From the NCBI GenBank assembly GCA_019310425.1, contig JAFDEI010000030.1:1-32790 (forward strand): a stretch of 32,790 nt of DNA, given 5' to 3'. The position numbers were made by a program, and so were the translations under genes. Below the pieces are notes generated by a model. The model did not search any database and had not been told where the DNA came from. It saw nothing but the letters and a program-made list of their open reading frames with translations. This document shows, piece after piece, positions 1 to 7,823 of this stretch (the first letter of the stretch is position 1; every line of letters starts with the position of its first letter). This stretch comes from Deltaproteobacteria bacterium. GTDB taxonomy: Bacteria; Myxococcota_A; UBA9160; SMWR01.

Positions 1-1
1 C

Positions 2-547
<546 letters not shown>

Positions 548-597
548 AGTCGGGTCCCGCGACGACGCAAGCAGCCGCGAAGCGGGCAGCTCTCGCG

Positions 598-1623
598 CTA
601 CTCCACGGTCCAGGTGTCGCCGGAGTGGAGCAGCGCGTGCAGGTCGCCCTCGCCGCGTTTCTCGATTGCTTGCGTGACCTGATTCGAGAGCATCTCATCG
701 TAGGCGGGGCGTTCGACCGAGCGGAAAACGCCGATCGGGATCGGGAAGTTCGGCCGCTCGAGGCTCGCGAGCGCGAACGCGTACGCGGGGGAGTCGTGCC
801 GTTCGTTGTGGACCGCGACACCCGCTGCGACCGGGTCCTCCTCGTCGCCGAGCTTGACGACAGAAGGGATGCCGTTTTCGATCCGGATGCCGCGGCGCTG
901 TCCCTTCGAGCCCGTCACGAGCGGCTGACCGTCTTCCAGCACCAGCGCGGCCTCACTGCGGGTCTTCTTGTTCTCGACCTCGATCCACTCGTTGTCGTTG
1001 AATACCGGGCAGTTCTGGAGGATCTCGACGAAGGCGGTGCCCTTGTGCTCGTGGGCACGGCGAAGCGTCTGCTGCAGGTGCTTCGCGTCGACATCGACTG
1101 TCCGCGCAACGAATGTGGCGCTTGCGCCCAAGGCGAATTTGATCGGGTCGACGGGGTAGTCGATGGATCCGTCCGGCGTCGACTTCGTCTTCATGCCGAT
1201 GCGAGAGGTGGGGGAGTACTGACCCTTCGTGAGCCCGTAGACGCGGTTGTTGAACAGCAGGATCTGGTAGTCGATGTTGCGGCGGATTGCGTGCAGCAGA
1301 TGATTGCCGCCGATCGACAGGCCGTCGCCGTCGCCAGTGACGACCCACACCGACAACTCGGGTCGGCTGGCCTTGACGCCGGCGGCAAACGCGGGCGCAC
1401 GCCCATGGATCGTATGCATCCCGTAGGTATTCATGTAGTACGGGAAACGGCTCGAGCAGCCGATGCCCGAGATGAATACGAAGTTCTCACGTGGAATGCC
1501 GAACTCGGGCATGACGCGCTGGACGTTGGCGAGGATTGAATAGTCCCCGCATCCGGGGCACCAGCGAACGTCCTGGTCGGTGGCGAAATCCTTCTGGGTG
1601 AGGTTCACGGCAGCGTCGGCCAT
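598..1623 (-). CDS. korB: 2-oxoacid:ferredoxin oxidoreductase, beta subunit (KorB-like)
   Basis: This 341-residue protein is the thiamine-diphosphate-binding subunit of a 2-oxoacid (probably 2-oxoglutarate):ferredoxin oxidoreductase, which makes acyl-CoA, CO2 and reduced ferredoxin. Visible motifs are WCPGCGDY (Cys22, Cys25), ISGIGCSSR (Cys56), and the TPP/Mg site [12 protein letters not shown] near residues 97-108 with [16 protein letters not shown] after it. No extra ferredoxin domain is fused. The start is ATG 1621-1623 (MADAAVNL), 2 bases after the korA stop, so the two are translationally linked. The frame stays open upstream inside korA, but that extension is not conserved in character. 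Substrate choice (2-oxoglutarate versus pyruvate or another 2-oxoacid) is inferred from similarity and from the adjacent isocitrate dehydrogenase. Confidence 0.9.
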   Translation of the reverse strand: MADAAVNLTQKDFATDQDVRWCPGCGDYSILANVQRVMPEFGIPRENFVFISGIGCSSRFPYYMNTYGMHTIHGRAPAFAAGVKASRPELSVWVVTGDGDGLSIGGNHLLHAIRRNIDYQILLFNNRVYGLTKGQYSPTSRIGMKTKSTPDGSIDYPVDPIKFALGASATFVARTVDVDAKHLQQTLRRAHEHKGTAFVEILQNCPVFNDNEWIEVENKKTRSEAALVLEDGQPLVTGSKGQRRGIRIENGIPSVVKLGDEEDPVAAGVAVHNERHDSPAYAFALASLERPNFPIPIGVFRSVERPAYDEMLSNQVTQAIEKRGEGDLHALLHSGDTWTVE

Positions 1624-1625
1624 GG

Positions 1626-3458
1626 TCAGTTCTCCTCGCGCAGCATCGCGCGAATGCGCTCCAGGATCTCGCTTATCTGGAAGGGTTGCCCCTGTTGTTT
1701 GATCATTGGCACCGCGGGCAGCAGGAACTCTGCACGTAGGATGCGTGAAAGCTGACCCTGGTTGAGTTCCGGTACCAGGATCTGGTCGAATCGCGAAAGC
1801 ACATCGGCCAGGTTCGACGGGAACGGGTTCAAGTGTCGGAGATGGATGTTCGAGACATTGAGCCCATTTTCTCGCGCTTCCTTTACGGCCGCGTAGATTG
1901 CACCGTGTGTGCTGCCCCAACCGACCAGCAGCAGGCCGCCCTGGTCCTGGCCGTTGACTTCGATCGGCGGGATGTCGTTCGCGATGCGTGCGACCTTCTC
2001 GGCCCGCAGCTCGATCATGCGTTCGTTGTTGCGCGGGTCGTACGACACGTTGCCCGTTATCTCGTCCTTGCCGAGCCCGCCGATCCGGTGCTCGAGACCT
2101 TTCGTCCCGGGGACCGCCCAGGGGCGGGCCAGGGTCTCCGGGTTGCGCTCGTAGGGCTGGAAGTTCGAGATCTCGGTGTGGTGCTTCACGGGACTGCGTC
2201 GCAGCGACGCGATGTCCGGGATCAGCCAGGGCTCGGCGCTGTTGGCGAGGTAGCCGTCCGAGAGCACGACGACCGGCGTCATGTACTTCACCGCCAGCGA
2301 GAACGCCTCGATCATGATGTGGAAGCAGTCGCCGGGCGACGAGGGGGCGAGGATCGCCACCGGGCAGTCCGAGTTTCGACCGTACAACGCCATCAACAGG
2401 TCTCCCTGCTCGATCTTGGTCGGCATGCCGGTCGACGGGCCGCCACGCTGTACGTCGACGACGACCAGCGGCAGCTCGGTCATCACCGCGAGGCCCAGTG
2501 CCTCCTGCTTCAGCACGAAGCCCGGGCCACTGGTGGTCGTGACTCCGAGCATTCCGGCGAACGAGGCGCCGATCGCCGTGCTGATGGCTGCGATTTCGTC
2601 CTCGGCCTGGAAGGTCCTTACGCCGAACTGCCGATAGCGCGCGAGTTCGTGGAGGATGTCGCTCGCGGGAGTGATCGGATAGGCGCCGAGGAAGACCGGA
2701 CAGTCGTTGAGTGTGCCGGCCGCAGCGATCCCCCAGGCGAGTGCGGTGTTGCCGGTGATGTTGCGGTAGGTACCCGGCTGGATCTTGGCGCTCGGAATCA
2801 CGTATGAGACGGGGAACATCTCGGTGGTCTCGGCGAATGCGTAGCCTGCGTTCAGCACGCGGACGTTTGCTTCGCGGATGTCACCCTTGAATCGGCTCTC
2901 GAGCCAGCGCAGCGTCGGATCCATCGAGCGGTGGTAGAGCCAGAACATGATCCCCAGCGCGAAGAAGTTCTTTGAACGGTCCGCGTCGCGGTAGCTGAGG
3001 TTCAGGTCCTTCAGCGCTTCGCGATTGAGGCGGGTGAGCGGGATCTCGACCAGCTTCACGCGATCGCGTAGCGCGGGCAGGGGGTCTTCATCGTAGCCCG
3101 CGCGCGCGAGGGCCTTGTCGTTGAAGGCATCCGTGTTGACGATCACCATGCCACCCGGGCGCACGTCGTCGATGTTCGCACGCAGTGCCGCCGGGTTGAA
3201 TGCGACCAGCACATCGGGCTGATCGGCCGGGGTGCTGATCTCCTTCGACGAGAAGTGGATCTGGAATCCCGACACGCCCGCGAGCGTTCCGGCGGGGGCG
3301 CGAATCTCGGCCGGATAATCGGGGAGTGTCGCGAGATCGTTGCCGGCGAGTGCGGTCGATTCGGTGAACTTGGTACCGGTGAGCTGCATGCCGTCACCGG
3401 AATCCCCGGTGAAACGGATTGCGACACCTTCGAGCTCTTCTGTCTTCTTGTTGGGCAT
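1626..3458 (-). CDS. korA: 2-oxoacid:ferredoxin oxidoreductase, fused gamma-alpha subunit (KorA-like)
   Basis: This 610-residue protein combines the gamma domain (about residues 8-190, with FTGDSGDGMQLTG) and the alpha domain (from about 200, with GAYPITPASDILHELARY and the acceptor-oxidoreductase core). That is the usual KorA architecture. With KorB it forms the heterodimer that oxidises a 2-oxoacid to acyl-CoA using ferredoxin. I chose ATG 3456-3458 because GGGGA lies 7 bases upstream. A longer ATG at 3492-3494 has no ribosome site and would sit at the predicted transcription start of the candidate promoter near 3500. korA is first in a two-gene operon with korB and is divergent from the gene at 3547. 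Confidence 0.9.
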   Translation of the reverse strand: MPNKKTEELEGVAIRFTGDSGDGMQLTGTKFTESTALAGNDLATLPDYPAEIRAPAGTLAGVSGFQIHFSSKEISTPADQPDVLVAFNPAALRANIDDVRPGGMVIVNTDAFNDKALARAGYDEDPLPALRDRVKLVEIPLTRLNREALKDLNLSYRDADRSKNFFALGIMFWLYHRSMDPTLRWLESRFKGDIREANVRVLNAGYAFAETTEMFPVSYVIPSAKIQPGTYRNITGNTALAWGIAAAGTLNDCPVFLGAYPITPASDILHELARYRQFGVRTFQAEDEIAAISTAIGASFAGMLGVTTTSGPGFVLKQEALGLAVMTELPLVVVDVQRGGPSTGMPTKIEQGDLLMALYGRNSDCPVAILAPSSPGDCFHIMIEAFSLAVKYMTPVVVLSDGYLANSAEPWLIPDIASLRRSPVKHHTEISNFQPYERNPETLARPWAVPGTKGLEHRIGGLGKDEITGNVSYDPRNNERMIELRAEKVARIANDIPPIEVNGQDQGGLLLVGWGSTHGAIYAAVKEARENGLNVSNIHLRHLNPFPSNLADVLSRFDQILVPELNQGQLSRILRAEFLLPAVPMIKQQGQPFQISEILERIRAMLREEN

Positions 3459-3497
3459 ACCTGTGTCCCCGGGCGGTTGCCCGATTCTGGCCATGAG

Positions 3498-3503
3498 ATT
3501 GTA
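3498..3503 (-). promoter_or_regulatory. Candidate -10 element of korAB
   Basis: On the minus strand this reads TACAAT, one base from TATAAT. Transcription would begin near 3490, leaving about 30 bases of leader before the korA ATG at 3458. No convincing -35 hexamer is present at 16-18 bases, so the call rests on the -10 and its position only. Confidence 0.3.
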
Positions 3504-3546
3504 TCGGGCGTCCGGGCCGGCGAAAGGCCTCTATTAGGGCGAATTC

Positions 3547-4314
3547 GTGCTATCCGCCGGTGCCGAATTCCCAGCGAGTGCAGGGTCTTCCGCGGTCGCA
3601 CTGCGCTTGGATGAGTCTCAAGCTGACGATTCCGATGCCGATATGTATGGAATGCAATTTTGCACAATGGCGGCGCGTGATGAGTCCGAGCTGGGGGCGA
3701 TCCGGTCCCTGCATCTGTCGCTGAACGCGCCGGTGATCGCGATCGATGAGCTCCCGGTCGGGCCCGCCCGCGCCGGAGTGGCGCTGCGCGCGCTTTCCAG
3801 CGGCGGGCTCCATCTCCAGATCGCGATCCGATCGCTTCGCACGGGCGAGGTGGTTGCCGTGGCGAGTGACCTGGACTCGGAGGGCCTTCCCGAGGAGGTC
3901 GCCGCGGTCGAAGCCGCGTTGTCGTACGCGGAGGGCATGGGTTTCCTGTTCGACGAGGACGAGGTTGCCAACGGGGATGCCGACGCGGTCGCAAAGGCCG
4001 GTGCATCGTGGTGCGATCTGGTCGAGGAGCTGCCCGAACGGGCCCGGACCCACGCCTCCGTCGCGTCGTCTCCGTCTCCCTCCGCCACGGAGGCGTGCGA
4101 TTCGGTCCTCGAAGTGCCGATCCAGGAGTTGGTTTCGGATGTCGAGGCGATCGCAGTCGAGACCGATCCGCCGGTGGAGATCTTTTCCGCCGCCTCGTCT
4201 GCGGCTCTATTGACCAAATTTCGTCTGACCCTGGGCGGGAACGGTCCGGGAATCGGAGCGGCTGTCGCTGAGCCGCCGCGAGAATCACGAATTCGTCTGC
4301 TCAGTCGTTACTGA
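3547..4314 (+). CDS. Protein of unknown function, acidic, soluble
   Basis: I do not recognise this 255-residue protein. It has no signal peptide, membrane segment or metal-site pattern. Residues about 50-140 look like one compact alpha/beta domain, including LHLSLNAPVIAIDELPVG, a GGLHLQIAIRSLRTGEVVAVASDL stretch split by short turns, and AALSYAEGMGFLFDEDEV. An acidic, Ser/Ala-rich, probably disordered tail follows to residue 255. The GTG at 3547 has AGGG at 3536-3539 (7-base spacing); ATG 3643 or 3667 are alternative starts without a visible ribosome site. It stands 19 bases before the PilF-like lipoprotein gene and probably shares its transcript, which would tie it loosely to envelope or pilus functions. 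That link is inference. Confidence 0.7.
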   Translation: MLSAGAEFPASAGSSAVALRLDESQADDSDADMYGMQFCTMAARDESELGAIRSLHLSLNAPVIAIDELPVGPARAGVALRALSSGGLHLQIAIRSLRTGEVVAVASDLDSEGLPEEVAAVEAALSYAEGMGFLFDEDEVANGDADAVAKAGASWCDLVEELPERARTHASVASSPSPSATEACDSVLEVPIQELVSDVEAIAVETDPPVEIFSAASSAALLTKFRLTLGGNGPGIGAAVAEPPRESRIRLLSRY

Positions 4315-4333
4315 GCGCACAGGGGAGAAGTCG

Positions 4334-5134
4334 ATGCATTCTAACCATTCGTCTCACCGCGTTGGGCTGCGGTGCGCTGTCGCACTGCTGGTCCTGCTCG
4401 CGCTGCCGGGCTGTGCCACGACCGCGGCGGACCGCCTCGAAGCGGAGCACAGCGATGCAAAAGCGAATTCTCACCTCGAACTCGGTGTGGATCACATGGA
4501 AAATGGGCGTTACGCGCACGGGCTGCGCGAACTCCTCGTCGCCGAAACCTTCCAGCCGACGAACCCGCGTGTCCACGCCGCTCTCGCCGAGGCCTACATG
4601 CGCAAGGGAAAAGTGGTCGAAGCCGAGGCCCACCTGATCCGGGCGCTCGAGATCGACCCGAAGTACCACGATGTCCGGCTGAACCTCTCCGGGCTCTACC
4701 TGATGATCGGTCGCTACCAGGATGCGGCCGTCCAGGCCCAGGCCCTGGTTGACGACGCGACGTTTCCGGCGGTCTGGCGCGCATATACCAACCGAGCCAT
4801 CGCGGAAATGCGGCTCGGCAACAACGCCGTGGCTCGGGAGCAGCTGGATCTCGCGGTCGAATACAACAAAAACTACTGGCCGGCCTTGTTGAGTCTCGGC
4901 ATTCTGGAGCAGAAGGAGGGGCGGCCCGTTGAAGCCATCTCGTTCTTTCGGCGGACACTCGAGCAGAAGCCCACAGCTGGGGCGCGGGCGGAAGCCAACT
5001 ACCGGATGGCGGAGATCTACGTGTCTCTGGGCAAGCGGGAAGAGGCGGTCGACCGTTTGATGGCGGCCATCGTCCAGACGCCCGAAGGGAAATGGGGCAG
5101 AAAATCCGAGGAGTATCTGAAGATCCTCCGCTGA
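4334..5134 (+). CDS. pilF: TPR-repeat lipoprotein, PilF/PilW-like type IV pilus assembly factor
   Basis: This 266-residue protein has a lipoprotein signal ending LALPGC (lipidated Cys27) and then about six tetratricopeptide repeats (residues 45-260), including LELGVDHMENGRYAHGLREL, VHAALAEAYMRKGKVVEAE and ALEIDPKYHDVRLNLSGLY. This is the architecture of PilF/PilW (Tgl in Myxococcus), the outer-membrane pilotin that helps the PilQ secretin assemble. GGGGAGA (4322-4328) precedes the ATG. The next gene starts inside its 3' end. The pilin locus lies about 10 kb away in the same direction, which fits a pilus role. Other TPR lipoproteins look alike, so the gene symbol is tentative. Confidence 0.75.
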   Translation: MHSNHSSHRVGLRCAVALLVLLALPGCATTAADRLEAEHSDAKANSHLELGVDHMENGRYAHGLRELLVAETFQPTNPRVHAALAEAYMRKGKVVEAEAHLIRALEIDPKYHDVRLNLSGLYLMIGRYQDAAVQAQALVDDATFPAVWRAYTNRAIAEMRLGNNAVAREQLDLAVEYNKNYWPALLSLGILEQKEGRPVEAISFFRRTLEQKPTAGARAEANYRMAEIYVSLGKREEAVDRLMAAIVQTPEGKWGRKSEEYLKILR

Positions 5135-5646
5135 GCGGTAGCGGTGACGCCGGCGAGGCTGACGGTTCGGTGGGGCGTTATCTTGCGCGTCAGCGCAAGC
5201 TGCGCGGGGTTTCTCTGGACGAGCTCGCGGGAGCGACCCAGATCCCGCGGCGATCGCTCGAGCGTCTCGAAGGCGGCGCGTTCGACCGACAAGTCGATGG
5301 CTTCTCGCGCGGATTCGTCCGTACCGTCGCAGATGCACTCGGCCTCGATGCCGAGGACGCCGTATTGCGGCTGCTGGGTGAGCCGAATGGCCCCGAAGAC
5401 GAGCCGGTGTTCTTGTCCGACGGTCTCAAGCGCTGGATGATCGCCGCGGCTCTCGCGATCGGCTCGGTCGCATTGATTCTCGGGGGCTGGTCGCTCTGGG
5501 CCAGAACCGGTGGCAATACCGCCAATCCGGTTTCCGAGGAGGTCTTCATCCGCCGAGACGTCGTTCGGGAACTCGCTGCCAGCCAGAGTGAGTCCTTCGT
5601 GCGCAAGGAATCGCTAGATTCCCAGCGTGAGGGGCATCGAGACTGA
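5092..5646 (+). CDS. RodZ-like helix-turn-helix single-pass membrane protein (short form)
   Basis: This 184-residue protein has an N-terminal Xre-type helix-turn-helix of the RodZ kind (residues about 28-92: VGRYLARQRKLRGVSLDELA, then IPRRSLERLE and GFVRTVADALGLD). One transmembrane helix follows at about 115-137, then a tail of about 45 residues. RodZ links the MreB cytoskeleton to the wall-synthesis machinery, but full-length RodZ carries a DUF4115 beta domain after the helix, which is absent here. ATG 5092 overlaps pilF by 43 bases; GTG 5170, just before the HTH, is a plausible alternative start. The 3' end overlaps recO by 20 bases. Whether it acts in cell shape, pilus function or regulation cannot be told. 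Confidence 0.72.
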   Translation: MGQKIRGVSEDPPLSGSGDAGEADGSVGRYLARQRKLRGVSLDELAGATQIPRRSLERLEGGAFDRQVDGFSRGFVRTVADALGLDAEDAVLRLLGEPNGPEDEPVFLSDGLKRWMIAAALAIGSVALILGGWSLWARTGGNTANPVSEEVFIRRDVVRELAASQSESFVRKESLDSQREGHRD

Positions 5647-6412
5647 GGCGTTGATTCTTCGCTCCGTCGATTTCGGCGAATCGGACCGGATCCTCCATCT
5701 GTTGACTCCCGGCTCCGGCCGATTGACCACCATTGCGAAGGGCGCTCGGCGCAGCGTCCGGCGCTTCGGCGGTACGCTCGATCTCTTCAATCATCTCTGC
5801 GTACAGGTCGATTTTGGCCGCAAGACCGGCATGGCCCGCCTCGACCAGGCGCGGCTGATCGGTGCTTTCGAGCCGTTGCGCATCGACCCGGGGCGGTTCG
5901 CACTTGGCTGCTATCTGCTCGAGCTCTTCGACCGACTCGCGCCCGAGGGCGGCAATCGCGCCGACATGCGGCGGCTGTTCGACTTCTTGCTCGACGCCCT
6001 GAAGGCGATCGCGGTCTGGGAGCCCAGTCTGCGCCTGCGCACGTTGCTCGAACTGCGCGCGCTCGACGCGCTCGGCTTGCGGCCCGAGCTGCGCAACTGT
6101 GTTCGCTGCGGCGAGTCCGCCGGACGCACCGCCGAGGTCGATTTCCATGTGGCCGACGGTGGTGCGGTCTGCGGGGCCTGTGCCCCCCGGATGGAGGGGC
6201 TGCTGCGGGTCCACCTCGGGACGCTGCGCGCGCTCGAGCAGGGGCTCCGGCTCGATTTCAGTCGGCTCGACCGGCTCGGCATCGGAGGGCAGTCCCTCGA
6301 CGAGGCTCAGCAGCTGATCAGCCGCTTCCAGCGATTCCACGTCGGCGTGGAGCTGCGCAGCGAGCGATTCCTCGACCGGATCCTCCAACAGCCTCGCGCG
6401 CCCGAGTTGTAA
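5627..6412 (+). CDS. recO: DNA repair protein RecO
   Basis: This 261-residue protein matches RecO, the annealing and mediator protein of the RecFOR pathway, which loads RecA on SSB-coated single strands. The N-terminal OB fold reads ETEALILRSVDFGESDRIL and GRLTTIAKGARRS. The zinc-binding site is complete, with Cys158, Cys161, Cys182 and Cys185 (NCVRCGES, VCGACAP). The start is GTG 5627, overlapping the preceding gene by 20 bases; no strong ribosome site is visible, which suggests translational coupling. The length is normal for the family. Confidence 0.92.
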   Translation: MRGIETEALILRSVDFGESDRILHLLTPGSGRLTTIAKGARRSVRRFGGTLDLFNHLCVQVDFGRKTGMARLDQARLIGAFEPLRIDPGRFALGCYLLELFDRLAPEGGNRADMRRLFDFLLDALKAIAVWEPSLRLRTLLELRALDALGLRPELRNCVRCGESAGRTAEVDFHVADGGAVCGACAPRMEGLLRVHLGTLRALEQGLRLDFSRLDRLGIGGQSLDEAQQLISRFQRFHVGVELRSERFLDRILQQPRAPEL

Positions 6413-6437
6413 CGGCCCGCGTCAAACGGGATATACT
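6407..6437 (+). promoter_or_regulatory. Candidate sigma-70-type promoter of glyS
   Basis: TATACT at 6432-6437 is one base from the -10 consensus. The best -35 is TTGTAA at 6407-6412, overlapping the recO stop codon, but the spacer is 19 bases, longer than ideal. AGGA at 6465-6468 sits upstream of the glyS ATG. The call rests mainly on the -10. Confidence 0.33.
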
Positions 6438-6476
6438 CGCGCGCCTCATCCACCCCTCCTCGGCAGGAATCCCCTC

Positions 6477-7823
6477 ATGGCATCCGATCGCGCTACGACC
6501 CACCGTCGCCTCGAGCGCATGGACGAACTCGTGTCCCTGTGTGCGCGCCGGGGCTTCGTCTTTCCGTCGAGCGAAATCTACGGCGGCATCAACGGGTTTT
6601 GGGATTACGGTCCGCTCGGCGTCGAGCTCAAGAACAACCTGAAGCAATGGTGGTGGCAGCGGGTCGTCCGTGAGCGCAGCGATGTCGAGGGCGTCGACAG
6701 CTCGATCATCGCGCACCCGCGCACATGGGATGCTTCCGGCCACACCGAACACTTCAGCGATCCGATGGTCGACTGTCGCGCTTGCAAGAAGCGATTTCGC
6801 GCCGATCAGCTCGAAGACGCCGGCAAGTGCTCAGCCCGCGAAGGCAGCTCGGAGCACGATCTGACGGAGCCGCGCAGCTTCAACTTGATGTTCTCGACCA
6901 TGATCGGCGCCTCGGAGGATGCTGCCGCACAGGCCTACCTGCGACCGGAGACCTGCCAATCGCTATTCAATGACTTCAAACGCGTGCGTGAGGCTTCGCG
7001 ACAGAAGCTTCCGTTCGGGATCGCGCAGATCGGAAAGGCCTTTCGCAACGAAATCAACCCGCGAAATTTCACCTTCAGATCTCGCGAGTTCGAGCAGGCG
7101 GAGATGGAGTTCTTCTGCCATCCGTCGGAGCGAGAGCGCTGGTTCGAGCATTGGCGCGACGAGCGCATGAAATTCCATCATGACCTCGGGCTCGACCCGG
7201 CCCGCCTGCGCACGCGGTCTCACGCTGACGACGAGCTTGCCCATTACTGCAAGGCGGCGGTCGACGTGGAGTACGAATTCCCGTTCGGTTGGCAGGAGAT
7301 CGAGGGCATCCACGACCGTGGGGATTGGGACCTTTCGCGCCACAGCGAATACTCCGGCAAGGACCTCGGCATCACCAATCCCGAGACCAAGGAGCGATTC
7401 GTTCCGATGGTGATCGAGACCTCCGTGGGGATCGATCGTACCTGCCTGGCGATCCTCGCTGACGCGTTCGTCGTCGAAGAACTCGAAGGCGGAGAGAGTC
7501 GGACACTGCTGCAGATCCATCCGCGCCTGGCGCCGATCAAGGTCGCGGTGCTGCCTCTCTCGAAGAAGCTCGCCGAGCCCGCCCACACGCTCAGTGACGG
7601 GCTGCGCAAGCGTTTCAACGTCTTCTACGACGATGCCGGGAATATCGGTCGGCGTTACCGTCGGCAGGACGAGGTCGGAACCCCATTCTGCGTCACCTAC
7701 GACTTCGAATCGGTCGACGACGGCTGTGTGACGATTCGCGAGCGTGACAGCATGAGCCAGGACCGCGTCTCGATCGATGCGGTCTCGCGCTACCTGACTG
7801 AGCGCGTGGAGCCCGCGGCGTGA
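6477..7823 (+). CDS. glyS: Glycyl-tRNA synthetase, homodimeric type
   Basis: This 448-residue class II synthetase charges tRNA-Gly. It is the single-chain alpha2 type, not the bacterial alpha2beta2 GlyQ/GlyS tetramer. Evidence is the N-terminal ELVSLCARRGFVFPSSEIYG, then GFWDYGPLGVELKNN; motif 2 region IAQIGKAFRNEINPR with FRSREFEQAEMEFF; motif 3 region SVGIDRTCLAILAD; and a C-terminal anticodon-binding domain from about residue 350 (KVAVLPLSKK). The length is usual for the short bacterial dimeric form. AGGA precedes the ATG. Its stop codon overlaps the start of ppdK (GTGA), so both are probably on one transcript. Confidence 0.94.
   Translation: MASDRATTHRRLERMDELVSLCARRGFVFPSSEIYGGINGFWDYGPLGVELKNNLKQWWWQRVVRERSDVEGVDSSIIAHPRTWDASGHTEHFSDPMVDCRACKKRFRADQLEDAGKCSAREGSSEHDLTEPRSFNLMFSTMIGASEDAAAQAYLRPETCQSLFNDFKRVREASRQKLPFGIAQIGKAFRNEINPRNFTFRSREFEQAEMEFFCHPSERERWFEHWRDERMKFHHDLGLDPARLRTRSHADDELAHYCKAAVDVEYEFPFGWQEIEGIHDRGDWDLSRHSEYSGKDLGITNPETKERFVPMVIETSVGIDRTCLAILADAFVVEELEGGESRTLLQIHPRLAPIKVAVLPLSKKLAEPAHTLSDGLRKRFNVFYDDAGNIGRRYRRQDEVGTPFCVTYDFESVDDGCVTIRERDSMSQDRVSIDAVSRYLTERVEPAA

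Noticed and set aside
3143-4288. A 381-codon minus-strand frame opposite the unknown gene at 3547
   Set aside because: It is extremely Arg/Pro/Ser-rich, overlaps korA in another frame, and has no plausible start signals.
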